A DNA stretch of 36,878 nt from Candidatus Avibacteroides avistercoris (GCA_020012075.1 DWUP01000194.1:1-36878); one strand, 5' to 3'. Shown: positions 21,725 to 30,523, counted from the stretch's first letter. Notes: a model not told the origin generated them from the sequence alone. Made by a program: numbers and translations.

Positions 21725-21756
21725 TTTGTCTGATTGTCAGAAAAGCACTATCTTTG
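21725..21756 (+). promoter_or_regulatory. Promoter of the rplM-rpsI-rpsB-tsf operon
   Basis: TTTG (21725-21728)-N20-TATCTTTG (21749-21756). Confidence 0.7.
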
Positions 21757-21875
21757 CAAGCCGATTATTATCAAATTTTGATTAAAAAGATGATACCTAA
21801 CGCATTAAACCCATGTCCGAGGGTGTAGCGCATCAAGGGTCATCCATTAGTAGTAACAATTTAATTTCAAACAGA

Positions 21876-22337
21876 GTGGACACTTTAAGTTACAAAACGA
21901 TTTCAGCTAACGCAGCCACCGTGAAAAAGGAATGGGTCGTAGTCGATGCTACCGACCAAGTCCTTGGCCGTTTGGGCAGCAAGGTGGCCAAGTTGTTGAG
22001 AGGTAAGTACAAACCGAGCTTCACCCCTCACGTGGATTGCGGCGACAATGTGATTATCATCAACGCCGACAAAGTAAAATTGACCGGCAACAAATGGACC
22101 GACAGGATGTATTTGACATTCTCAGGTTATCCGGGTGGCCAGAAAGAATTCAGCCCAAAAGATTTGAAATCAAGACCGGGCGGTGACGAAAAACTCATGC
22201 GCAGAGTCGTAAAAGGCATGCTGCCCAAAAACAGATTGGGTGCCAAGTTGCTCAAAAACCTCTACGTCTATTCAGGTCCTGACCACAAGCACCAGGCTCA
22301 AAGCCCCAAACTCATTGACATAAACACCCTTAAATGA
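21876..22337 (+). CDS. rplM: 50S ribosomal protein L13
   Basis: (V/M)DTLSYKTISANAATVKKEWVVVDATDQVLGRLGSKVAKLLRGKYKPSFTPHVDCGDNVIIINADKV. Likely GTG start at 21876; the ORF-track ATG at 21813 adds 21 atypical residues. Confidence 0.92.
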   Translation: MDTLSYKTISANAATVKKEWVVVDATDQVLGRLGSKVAKLLRGKYKPSFTPHVDCGDNVIIINADKVKLTGNKWTDRMYLTFSGYPGGQKEFSPKDLKSRPGGDEKLMRRVVKGMLPKNRLGAKLLKNLYVYSGPDHKHQAQSPKLIDINTLK

Positions 22338-22342
22338 CAAAT

Positions 22343-22729
22343 ATGGAAGTAGTAAATGCAACCGGCAGGCGTAAAAGCTCAATAGCCCGCGTATATATCA
22401 AAGAAGGGACAGGCAAGATTGTCATCAACAAAAAAGACATAACCGAATACTTCCCGTCTTCTATCCTCCAATATGTCGTAAAGCAACCACTGTCGACCTT
22501 GGATGCTGTCGAAAAGTATGACATCAAGGCAAACCTCGTAGGTGGAGGCTTCACCGGCCAGTCTCAAGCCTTACGCTTGGCTATTGCACGTGCATTGGTA
22601 AAAATCAATCCCGAGGACAAATCCGCTTTACGTAAGGAAGGTTTCATGACCCGCGACCCACGTGTCGTAGAACGCAAGAAGCCGGGACGTCCCAAAGCAC
22701 GTAAGAGATTCCAGTTCAGTAAACGTTAA
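22343..22729 (+). CDS. rpsI: 30S ribosomal protein S9
   Basis: MEVVNATGRRKSSIARVYIKEGTGKIVINKKDITEYF...KKPGRPKARKRFQFSKR. Confidence 0.97.
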   Translation: MEVVNATGRRKSSIARVYIKEGTGKIVINKKDITEYFPSSILQYVVKQPLSTLDAVEKYDIKANLVGGGFTGQSQALRLAIARALVKINPEDKSALRKEGFMTRDPRVVERKKPGRPKARKRFQFSKR

Positions 22730-22895
22730 TCCGGTCGAATCGTTCGGACGGCGATGGGCTGCATAAACAGCCGGCCTGATTGAACTTTATGAACTGAGAC
22801 ACGACGTTTAGTATCTAAATCACCGGGATCTTACAGACAAGCTACCCGGGGATTGTCAAATAAAAAAGAATGTAAACGCTTTAAAGAAAAAGACA

Positions 22896-23729
22896 ATGTC
22901 TAGAACAAATTTTGATACACTGTTGGAGGCTGGCTGCCACTTTGGCCACTTAAAAAGAAAATGGAATCCCGCTATGGCTCCTTACATCTTCATGGAGCGC
23001 AACGGTATCCATATCATCGACCTCCATAAGACTGTCGCAAAAGTAGACGAAGCTGCAGAAGCTTTGAAACAAATTGCAAAGTCAGGCAAAAGAATACTTT
23101 TTGTTGCTACTAAGAAACAGGCAAAGCAAATCGTAGCTGAGAAAGCTGCTTCCGTCAATATGCCTTACGTGGTAGAACGTTGGCCGGGCGGTATGCTCAC
23201 CAACTTCCCCACTATCCGCAAAGCTGTCAAGAAGATGGCTACAATAGACAAATTGACTAACGACGGGACATTCTCTAACTTATCAAAGAGGGAAATCCTC
23301 CAAATCTCACGCCAACGCGCGAAATTAGAGAAGAATCTTGGCTCAATCGCCGACCTCAACCGTCTGCCTTCAGCACTCTTCGTTATCGATGCAATGAAAG
23401 AGAACATCGCAGTGCGCGAGGCAAACCGTCTCGGCATCCCGGTCTTCGCTATCGTAGATACGAACACCAACCCCAACAACATAGACTTCGTCATCCCTGC
23501 CAACGATGATGCAACAAAGTCTATCGAAGTGATAGTTGATGCATGCTGCTCTGCAATAGCCGAAGGACTCGAAGAAAGAAAGGCTGAGAAAGTAGAAACC
23601 GAAGCAACTAACGAGACCGCACCAAAACGGCTTAGGAAGAAATCTTCAAAAGCAAGATTGGACAAGTCTGATGAAGATGCTATCAATGCATCAAAAGCTG
23701 CGGCTTACGTGAAAGAGGGCGAAGAATAA
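22896..23729 (+). CDS. rpsB: 30S ribosomal protein S2
   Basis: FDTLLEAGCHFGHLKRKWNPAMAPYIFMERNGIHIIDLHKT; charged C-terminal extension. Confidence 0.98.
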   Translation: MSRTNFDTLLEAGCHFGHLKRKWNPAMAPYIFMERNGIHIIDLHKTVAKVDEAAEALKQIAKSGKRILFVATKKQAKQIVAEKAASVNMPYVVERWPGGMLTNFPTIRKAVKKMATIDKLTNDGTFSNLSKREILQISRQRAKLEKNLGSIADLNRLPSALFVIDAMKENIAVREANRLGIPVFAIVDTNTNPNNIDFVIPANDDATKSIEVIVDACCSAIAEGLEERKAEKVETEATNETAPKRLRKKSSKARLDKSDEDAINASKAAAYVKEGEE

Positions 23730-23747
23730 CCGACTACATTCACTCAA

Positions 23748-23835
23748 CTCTGCACAAAACAAGTGCGGAGACAAACAAAGGGTTAAAGTAAGACAAGGCA
23801 GCATAAAAGCAAGCCAACTCGTGCTTTAACCCTTT
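23748..23835 (+). promoter_or_regulatory. Two consecutive stem-loops in the rpsB-tsf intergenic region
   Basis: CTCTGCAC (23748-23755)/GTGCGGAG (23763-23770), 7-nt loop; AAAGGGTTAAAG (23777-23788)/CTTTAACCCTTT (23824-23835), 12 bp perfect. Confidence 0.6.
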
Positions 23836-23886
23836 TCAAATAAAAAAACATAATTCAATTAGAAACATTTAAAAGACTGAAAAACT

Positions 23887-24711
23887 ATGGCTGTTACAAT
23901 GGCTGAAATAACCAAACTCCGCAAAATGACCGGAGCTGGCATGATGGACTGCAAGAACGCCCTGACTGAAGCTGAGGGCGACATGGAAAAAGCAATGGAA
24001 ATACTTCGCAAGAAAGGTCAGGCTGTCGCTGCAAAGCGTTCAGACAGAGAAGCCGGCGAAGGATGTGTCCTTGCAAAAGCTGACGGTAATTATGCCGCTG
24101 TACTCGCCTTGAAGTGTGAAACAGACTTCGTGGCTAAGAATGCAGATTTTGTAGCTCTGGCAAAAGAGATATTGGATATGGCTGTAGCCAACAGATGCAA
24201 GTCTCTCGACGAAATCAAAAACCTCCCCTACGGCAATGCCACAGTTGCACAAGCTGTCACTGACCGCAGCGGAATAACCGGAGAAAAGATGGAACTCGAC
24301 GGATTCGGATACGTAGAAGCACCCGTCACCTCGAGCTACATCCACGCCGGCAACCGCCTCGCAGTAGTGGCAGGTTTCAACAAGGAATTGCCTGCTGACC
24401 TCGCACACGGGGTTGCAATGCAAATCGCAGCTATGAGCCCCCTCGCCGTGACTCCCGAAAGGATTGACCCCGAAGTCGTAGCACGTGAAAAGGAAATAGC
24501 AGCAGACAAAGCACGCGAAGAAGGCAAGCCTGAGAACATGATCGAGAAGATTGCAATGGGAAGACTCGGCAAGTTCTACAAGGAAGTCTGCCTGCTCCAG
24601 CAAGAATATGTCTGCAATGATGACAAGAAACCCGTAGGCGACATCCTCAAGGCTGTAGACAAAGACCTCACAGTCACTGACTTCCGCCGCTATACACTCA
24701 ACGCAGAATAA
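23887..24711 (+). CDS. tsf: Translation elongation factor Ts
   Basis: MAEITKLRKMTGAGMMDCKNALTEAEGDMEKAMEILRKKG; CETDFVAKN. Start could be 23899. Confidence 0.98.
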   Translation: MAVTMAEITKLRKMTGAGMMDCKNALTEAEGDMEKAMEILRKKGQAVAAKRSDREAGEGCVLAKADGNYAAVLALKCETDFVAKNADFVALAKEILDMAVANRCKSLDEIKNLPYGNATVAQAVTDRSGITGEKMELDGFGYVEAPVTSSYIHAGNRLAVVAGFNKELPADLAHGVAMQIAAMSPLAVTPERIDPEVVAREKEIAADKAREEGKPENMIEKIAMGRLGKFYKEVCLLQQEYVCNDDKKPVGDILKAVDKDLTVTDFRRYTLNAE

Positions 24712-24742
24712 CAGACCGCCAAACTAAAACGGCACAAGTATC

Positions 24743-24781
24743 AAAAGCGTGGCAACCGAAGTTGCCACGCTTTTGTTTTTT
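24743..24781 (+). terminator. Strong intrinsic terminator after tsf
   Basis: AAAAGCGTGGCAAC (24743-24756)/GTTGCCACGCTTTT (24761-24774), 4-nt loop CGAA, then GTTTTTT. Confidence 0.92.
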
Positions 24782-24983
24782 CACCATTACCCCATGCCAT
24801 GCCTTGCAGGACATCATCCTGCTCCACACGTCGGAAAAGCCCCGGATATAATCACGATAAAAAAAGATAAAAGGTTTATAACAATCGACAAGGCTGATGA
24901 CAGCCATGCAAAGCAATTATATAACTTCGCGCCACATTCTGCCCGAGGGCATAAACATTAAACACCGATAAAGCGCAACAAAG

Positions 24984-27248
24984 ATGTCAGAAGTCGCACC
25001 GCTAATCTCAGACCTCGCCTTCATCCTTGTCATTGCAGGCATAGTGACAGTAGTATTCAAATGGTTGAAGCAGCCCGTCATATTGGGATACATCGTAGCC
25101 GGAATAATCGCAGGACCATCAATCACGTTCCTGCCTACCGTCACCGACTCGGCCAACATACAGACATGGGCGGACATCGGAGTCATATTCCTGCTTTTTG
25201 CAATGGGACTTGACTTTTCGTTCAAGAAACTGATGAATGTCGGCATGACCGCAGTCATAGCAGCCATAACGGTAGTCTGCGGTATGATGTTCATCGGATA
25301 CACGGCCGGCAACGCCATGGGTTTTTCGCACATGAGCAGCATCTTCCTTGGCGGTATGCTCTCGATGTCATCGACGGCCATCGTCTTCAAAGCATTCAGT
25401 GACATGGGACTGATGCAGCAGAAGTTCACAGGCATTGTCCTCGGCATCCTTGTCGTCGAAGACCTTGTGGCCGTCGTCATGATGGTCATCCTCTCCACTC
25501 TGGCAGTAAGCAAGCACTTTGAAGGTGCAGAGATGCTCGACAGCATAATGAAGCTGGCGGCATTCCTCATCGTATGGTCGGTGCTCGGCATATACCTCAT
25601 CCCGACATTCATACGCAGGATACGCAGCTTTGTGTCAGATGAGACACTGCTTATCCTATCACTCGGCCTGTGCCTTGGCATGGTGATGATAGCGGTGAAA
25701 GCGGGCTTCTCGTCAGCACTCGGCGCATTCGTCATGGGTTCGCTGCTGGCCGAGACTGTCGAGTCCGGACGCATCATCAAGATTGTCCAGCCCGTAAAGG
25801 ACCTGTTCGGGGCAATATTTTTCATATCAGTGGGCATGATGGTCGATCCTGCGGTTATCTGGCACTACGCCCTGCCGATATTGGGATTGACACTGCTCGT
25901 GCTGGTGGGGCAGTCATTCTTCGGCAGTTTCGGTGTCCTGCTGTCCGGCCAGCCTCTCAAGATAGCCATCAAGTCAGGATTCTCATTGACACAGGTCGGC
26001 GAGTTTGCTTTCATCATCGCCTCACTCGGTGTGAGCCTCAATGTCACCGACCAATATCTCTATCCTGTCATAGTAGCGGTGTCTGTCATAACGACCTTCC
26101 TCACCCCCTACATGATACGCCTCTCCGACCCCGTCTGTTCGTTCATCGAGTCGCGTCTGCCCCAATCTGCAAAAGACCTCATCGACCGCTACACTTCCGG
26201 CACTGTAATGACCCGTCACGAGAGTGCCTGGCACAAATTGCTCAAGTCGATGATTCTGTCAGTCGCCTTGTGTCTGGTGCTGTGCAGCTTCTTCATCACC
26301 ATATTCTTCACTTATGTCGAGCCTTACATCTCAGGCCACCTGCCGGGGATATGGGGCGACATATTGAGTTTTGCAATCATATCCGTCGCACTGTCCCCGC
26401 TGCTGCTGGCCATAATAAAGAGCAAAAACAATTCGCATGAGTTTCACGAGCTGTGGGGTGACAACCTGTTCAACCGCGGGGCGCTTGTCTCGGCCATGGT
26501 TGTGAGGGTCATCATCTGTGTCATCATCGTCATGGGCCTGATAGTCCGCATCTTCAGTGTGGCACTCGGCGTGGGGGTGGTCATATCACTGGCCGTCATC
26601 GTTTTGATATATTTTTCCAAATGGATACGCCACCGCTCGATGACCATGCAGCAGCAGTTCATTGCCAACTTCGAGGGGAGTGATGATGTCACTGCGGACA
26701 CCGGGATGAGCGGGGTGAAACAGACATTCAGGGACAACGGGCCGTTCAAAGACCTGCACCAAGCCGAGTTCACCATATCGCCGTCATTCAGGCTGGTCGG
26801 CAGGACAATAGCCGAAAACGAGATACGCACCATCTATCACATCAACATACTGGCCATCACACGCGGCGGGCAATGCATCATGACACCCCAAGGCAGCGAG
26901 CGGCTCTACCCATACGACCGTCTGACCGTCATGGGCACCGACGATGATCTGACATCCTTCCGCAACTTCTTGCAGGACAACACCGGCAAGCAGCAGGATG
27001 ATATGCCGCGGACACCCGTCATGAAGCTCGAAGCCGTCACGCTTGATGCAGGCACGCCGCTCATCGGGCAGACCATCCGCCAAGCCGACCTGCAGGGATG
27101 CATAGTGGTGGGCATCGAGCGCGCGGGCAGCAACATTGTCAATCCCGCCCCGGCGACGACCTTCGCCGATGGTGACATCGTCTGGCTTGTGGGAAAGAAA
27201 GATGCCGTCAGACGCATAGCCAATCCGTCACAAAGCCGGAGACCATAG
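24984..27248 (+). CDS. CPA2-family cation:proton antiporter (KefB-like) with C-terminal TrkA-C/RCK_C domains
   Basis: Na/H exchanger TM core (GYIVAGIIAGPS, FLLFAMGLDFSFKKL, SMSSTAIVFKAFSDM, LGAFVMGSLLAET); two C-terminal RCK_C-like segments. Confidence 0.9.
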   Translation: MSEVAPLISDLAFILVIAGIVTVVFKWLKQPVILGYIVAGIIAGPSITFLPTVTDSANIQTWADIGVIFLLFAMGLDFSFKKLMNVGMTAVIAAITVVCGMMFIGYTAGNAMGFSHMSSIFLGGMLSMSSTAIVFKAFSDMGLMQQKFTGIVLGILVVEDLVAVVMMVILSTLAVSKHFEGAEMLDSIMKLAAFLIVWSVLGIYLIPTFIRRIRSFVSDETLLILSLGLCLGMVMIAVKAGFSSALGAFVMGSLLAETVESGRIIKIVQPVKDLFGAIFFISVGMMVDPAVIWHYALPILGLTLLVLVGQSFFGSFGVLLSGQPLKIAIKSGFSLTQVGEFAFIIASLGVSLNVTDQYLYPVIVAVSVITTFLTPYMIRLSDPVCSFIESRLPQSAKDLIDRYTSGTVMTRHESAWHKLLKSMILSVALCLVLCSFFITIFFTYVEPYISGHLPGIWGDILSFAIISVALSPLLLAIIKSKNNSHEFHELWGDNLFNRGALVSAMVVRVIICVIIVMGLIVRIFSVALGVGVVISLAVIVLIYFSKWIRHRSMTMQQQFIANFEGSDDVTADTGMSGVKQTFRDNGPFKDLHQAEFTISPSFRLVGRTIAENEIRTIYHINILAITRGGQCIMTPQGSERLYPYDRLTVMGTDDDLTSFRNFLQDNTGKQQDDMPRTPVMKLEAVTLDAGTPLIGQTIRQADLQGCIVVGIERAGSNIVNPAPATTFADGDIVWLVGKKDAVRRIANPSQSRRP

Positions 27249-27407
27249 CCGCAGCCACTCCCCCCGCAGTGTCCGCGTGCGTGAGAGAGATAGTCATGCC
27301 GCACCGTGTGACAACACTTTTTAACCCTCACGACCGGGCGGGACAATCCTACATGCAAACGGTATAACTGCTAATTTTGCAGCCCGAAAAGGGAAATAAA
27401 GGACAAA

Positions 27408-28559
27408 ATGAAAAAGAGTTTGATCGCCTTGGCCTTCGGGACACTGGGGCTGGGCATAAGTGAATTTACCATGATGGGACTTCTCCCCTACGTGGCCGAA
27501 GATTTCAGCATCGGCATCCCCACGGCCGGACATCTGATTTCGGCGTATGCCATCGGGGTGTTCTGCGGTGCTCCCCTCCTGTTGGTCATGCGCCGTGCAC
27601 GTCTCAAGGACATATTGCTCGGCCTTGCCGCCGTGATGTTCATAGGCAACATGTGTGCCGCGGCCGCGCCCTCCTATGGCATACTGCTGGCGGCGCGTTT
27701 CGTCTCGGGGTTGCCGCATGGTGCTTACTTCGGCGTGGCGTCCATTGTCGCTTCGCGTCTGGCCGACGAGGGCAAAGGCACGCAGGCGGTGTCAATCATG
27801 ATAGCCGGCATGACCGTCGCCAACCTGTTTGGCGTGCCGCTCGGCACGTCACTGGGCCATGCGATGTCGTGGCGCGTGACGTTTATGTTCGTCGCCGTGT
27901 GGTCTCTCATCACACTCTATTACATATTGCGGTGGGTGCCACAGGTCGAGGGGCTGAGCGACACGGGCTTCAAGGGGCAATTCCGCTTCCTGCGTCGTCC
28001 TGCGCCGTGGCTCATACTCGGTGCTACGATGTTGGGCAACGGCGGGGTATTCTGCTGGTACAGCTATGTCAGCCCGCAGATGACCGCCGTCTCGGGCTTC
28101 AGCGAAGGGAGCATGACAGGCATGATGATGCTGGCCGGCTTCGGCATGGTCGTCGGCAATCTGGCCAGCGGACGCCTGTCAGACCGCTACACTCCCGGGC
28201 GGGTGGCACAATGGACACAGGGATTGCTCTGTTTCATCCTGCTCGCCATCTTCCTGTTTGCACCGGTGAAATGGATTGCACCGCTGCTGATGGCCATCTG
28301 CACCGCAGGACTGTTTGCCGTGTCCAGCCCCGAACAGGTGCTGATGATAAGGCTTTCGCCCGGCGGCGAACTGCTCGGCGGGGCGAGTGTCCAGATGGCA
28401 TTCAATCTGGGCAATGCGCTCGGCGCGTACATAGGCGGCCTCGCATCTGTCAGGGGCTATGAGTGGTCGGCACTGCCGGGAGCCGCACTGGCATTTGCAG
28501 GCTTCATCATGCTCGTGGTGTTCAACGGTTTGGTCCGCAAGGGCAAGGCCGCGGCATGA
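27408..28559 (+). CDS. MFS transporter, AraJ/DHA1-like efflux family
   Basis: 12-TM pattern; GTLGLGISEFTMMGLLPYVAEDFSIGIPTAGHLISAYAIGV; FVSGLPHGAYFGVASIVASRL. Confidence 0.9.
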   Translation: MKKSLIALAFGTLGLGISEFTMMGLLPYVAEDFSIGIPTAGHLISAYAIGVFCGAPLLLVMRRARLKDILLGLAAVMFIGNMCAAAAPSYGILLAARFVSGLPHGAYFGVASIVASRLADEGKGTQAVSIMIAGMTVANLFGVPLGTSLGHAMSWRVTFMFVAVWSLITLYYILRWVPQVEGLSDTGFKGQFRFLRRPAPWLILGATMLGNGGVFCWYSYVSPQMTAVSGFSEGSMTGMMMLAGFGMVVGNLASGRLSDRYTPGRVAQWTQGLLCFILLAIFLFAPVKWIAPLLMAICTAGLFAVSSPEQVLMIRLSPGGELLGGASVQMAFNLGNALGAYIGGLASVRGYEWSALPGAALAFAGFIMLVVFNGLVRKGKAAA

Positions 28560-28648
28560 CACGTGCCTTGGCGGCAGGCTTGGCTTGAGGCTTCGCGCAT
28601 ACCGGCATCGTATGCCGGCCGCGGCATGGTCTGACCCTGCCGGGAAAA

Positions 28649-28718
28649 CTTAGGCTGCAAACATATATTTTCAGCTTAGCGTCTATATGTTTTTAACTTA
28701 GCATCTATATATTTTTAG
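28649..28718. repeat. AT-rich tandem-like repeats with 22-bp period
   Basis: CTTAGCGTCTATATGTTTTTAA (28675) and CTTAGCATCTATATATTTTTAG (28697), 19/22 identical; a related 26-nt unit starts at 28649. Confidence 0.7.
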
Positions 28719-28787
28719 CCTAAAAAAGTGAGACGGCATCAGACCATGCGGAGAAAATGTCCTGCTGCCATCCTGACAAAGGTAGCA

Positions 28788-28839
28788 GACAAAACGACGA
28801 CGGGTGGAGGTCCAAGCCGTCCGGCCTGACCTCCACCCG
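28788..28839 (-). terminator. Candidate intrinsic terminator downstream of the thioesterase gene
   Basis: CGGGTGGAGGTC (28801-28812)/GACCTCCACCCG (28828-28839), 12 bp perfect; minus-strand tail TCGTCGTTTTGTCT. Confidence 0.6.
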
Positions 28840-28889
28840 ACATAAATGCCGGCACAACGGCCGGACACTGCCGGCCAAGTGCCGCGTGT

Positions 28890-29264
28890 CTATTGCAGTT
28901 TTGCCATGAATCTCTGCCTGTCGACGACATACCTGACGTGGCGGCCCTCGCCTATCAGTCCGCCGTCGTCCTCGGCCTTGACATCGAAGACCAATTTACG
29001 CCCGTCGATCTCGACGAGGGTAGCCGTGGCACGCACCGAGGCGCCGACCTTGCTGGGCTTGATATGCGTGGTGTCGATTTTCGCCCCGACGGTCGTCGAG
29101 CCTTCGGGCAACGAGCCGGCGACGGCATTCATCGCGGCATTCTCCATCAATGCCACCATTGCGGGCGTGGCAAAGACATCCATGTCGCCTGAGCCGAGCG
29201 TACGTGCCGTATTGTCCGTGCCGACGACGGCCGTAGATGTGTGGGTAAGTCCGGTTTGCATCAT
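28890..29264 (-). CDS. Hotdog-fold thioesterase, FlK (fluoroacetyl-CoA thioesterase)-like
   Basis: MMQTGLTHTSTAVVGTDNTARTLGSGDMDVFATPAMVALMENAAMNAV...STTVGAKIDTTHIKPSKVG. ORF open to 29309. Confidence 0.82.
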   Translation of the reverse strand: MMQTGLTHTSTAVVGTDNTARTLGSGDMDVFATPAMVALMENAAMNAVAGSLPEGSTTVGAKIDTTHIKPSKVGASVRATATLVEIDGRKLVFDVKAEDDGGLIGEGRHVRYVVDRQRFMAKLQ

Positions 29265-29296
29265 TCTATCTGTTTTGATTATACAATCTGTCATCG

Positions 29297-30475
29297 TCAG
29301 TCGCCGCAACCCAGCAGGTATATCTCACGGCAGTCCTGCGGGGTGAGGCGGACGTAATTGCCTATCGGCTGCCCCTTGTCCTCGACGAGCTTTCTGACCA
29401 GCAGGTCGATGTCGGGATTGGCAACGCCCAGAGCAGCGAACGTCACCGGCAGGCCTATCGACCTGAAGAATGCTTTCAGCCGTGCTACTCCCTCGAGAGC
29501 CGTAGCTTCGGGACTTGCGAGTTGCTCCACACCGAAGACCCGCCCGGCGAATTGCGCCACCTTGTGTGGGTTGTGCGAGGCCATCCATGTCAGCCATGCC
29601 GGGAAGATGACCGCCAGTCCGGCCCCGTGTGCCACGTCATAGACGGCACTGACCTCGTGCTCCAATGCGTGCGACGACCAGTCTTCCTCACGTCCCACGC
29701 CGCATGTGCCGTTGTGCGCTATCATGCCGCACCACATGATGTTTGCCCTCGCGTCATAGTCGTCAGGCGACCGCATCACTATCGGCGCTTGGCCGATGAT
29801 GGTGGTCAGGACCGATTCGCACAGACGGTCGCTCACCTCCACGCCGGGGGTATTGCTGAAGTAGCGCTCCATGATGTGTGCCATCATGTCGGCTATGCCG
29901 CAAGCCGTCTGAAACGGCGGGAGAGTGAACGTCAGCTCGGGGTCCATTATCGCAAAGCGCGGACGCAACACCTCCTCTGTACGGATGCTGATCTTGTGCA
30001 GCCCGTCCACCTTGGTGATGACGGTGTTGCCCGAGCCTTCGCTGCCTGCTGCCGGGATGGTGAGCACTACTCCCACGGGCAGCGCCGACCGCGGGACAGC
30101 CTTGCCCGAATAGAAGTCCCAGAAGTCGCCGTCATAGACTGCACCGGCAGCAATGCCCTTGGCAGTGTCGATGACCGAGCCGCCGCCCACGGCCAATATG
30201 AAGTCTATCCTCTCGCGACGGCAGACATCGATGCCTTCATACACCCTGTCGTCGGTGGGGTTGGGCTTTATGCCGGCGAGGTCGGTGTGCCACAGGCGCG
30301 CCTCATCGAGCCGCTCCTTGACACGTGCGAGCAATCCGCTGCGGACGGCCGACCCTCCGCCATAGACTATGAGGACACGACCGGCGCCATACTTGACGCA
30401 CAACTCGCCTGCACGCGACTCTGTGCCGCGCCCGAAAGCGAAATAAGTGGGACTGCAAAAGTTGAAATTGTTCAT
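29297..30475 (-). CDS. Iron-containing alcohol dehydrogenase (BdhA/YqhD-like)
   Basis: NFNFCSPTYFAFGRGTE, AVGGGSVIDTAKGIAAGA, HALEHEVSAVYDVAHGAGLAVIFPAW metal-binding region. Confidence 0.93.
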   Translation of the reverse strand: MNNFNFCSPTYFAFGRGTESRAGELCVKYGAGRVLIVYGGGSAVRSGLLARVKERLDEARLWHTDLAGIKPNPTDDRVYEGIDVCRRERIDFILAVGGGSVIDTAKGIAAGAVYDGDFWDFYSGKAVPRSALPVGVVLTIPAAGSEGSGNTVITKVDGLHKISIRTEEVLRPRFAIMDPELTFTLPPFQTACGIADMMAHIMERYFSNTPGVEVSDRLCESVLTTIIGQAPIVMRSPDDYDARANIMWCGMIAHNGTCGVGREEDWSSHALEHEVSAVYDVAHGAGLAVIFPAWLTWMASHNPHKVAQFAGRVFGVEQLASPEATALEGVARLKAFFRSIGLPVTFAALGVANPDIDLLVRKLVEDKGQPIGNYVRLTPQDCREIYLLGCGD

Positions 30476-30515
30476 GTCTTCAATCCTTTATCTGAATTAC
30501 GTTATAAGCGTCTGG

Positions 30516-30523
30516 TAAAGATA
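30516..30523 (-). promoter_or_regulatory. Putative -7 box of the alcohol dehydrogenase gene (weak, no obvious -33 box)
   Basis: Minus strand TATCTTTA at 30516-30523, ~40 nt upstream of the ATG. Confidence 0.35.

Noticed and set aside
21821-21832. 12-nt identity (GGGTGTAGCGCA) between the rplM leader and the 5' end of tRNA-Pro
   Set aside because: Matches of this length are expected by chance in a 37-kb window, and no further tRNA-like structure follows.
27653-28462. 269-aa +2 frame ORF inside the MFS gene
   Set aside because: Out-of-frame Arg/His-rich product, shadow of a conserved transporter.
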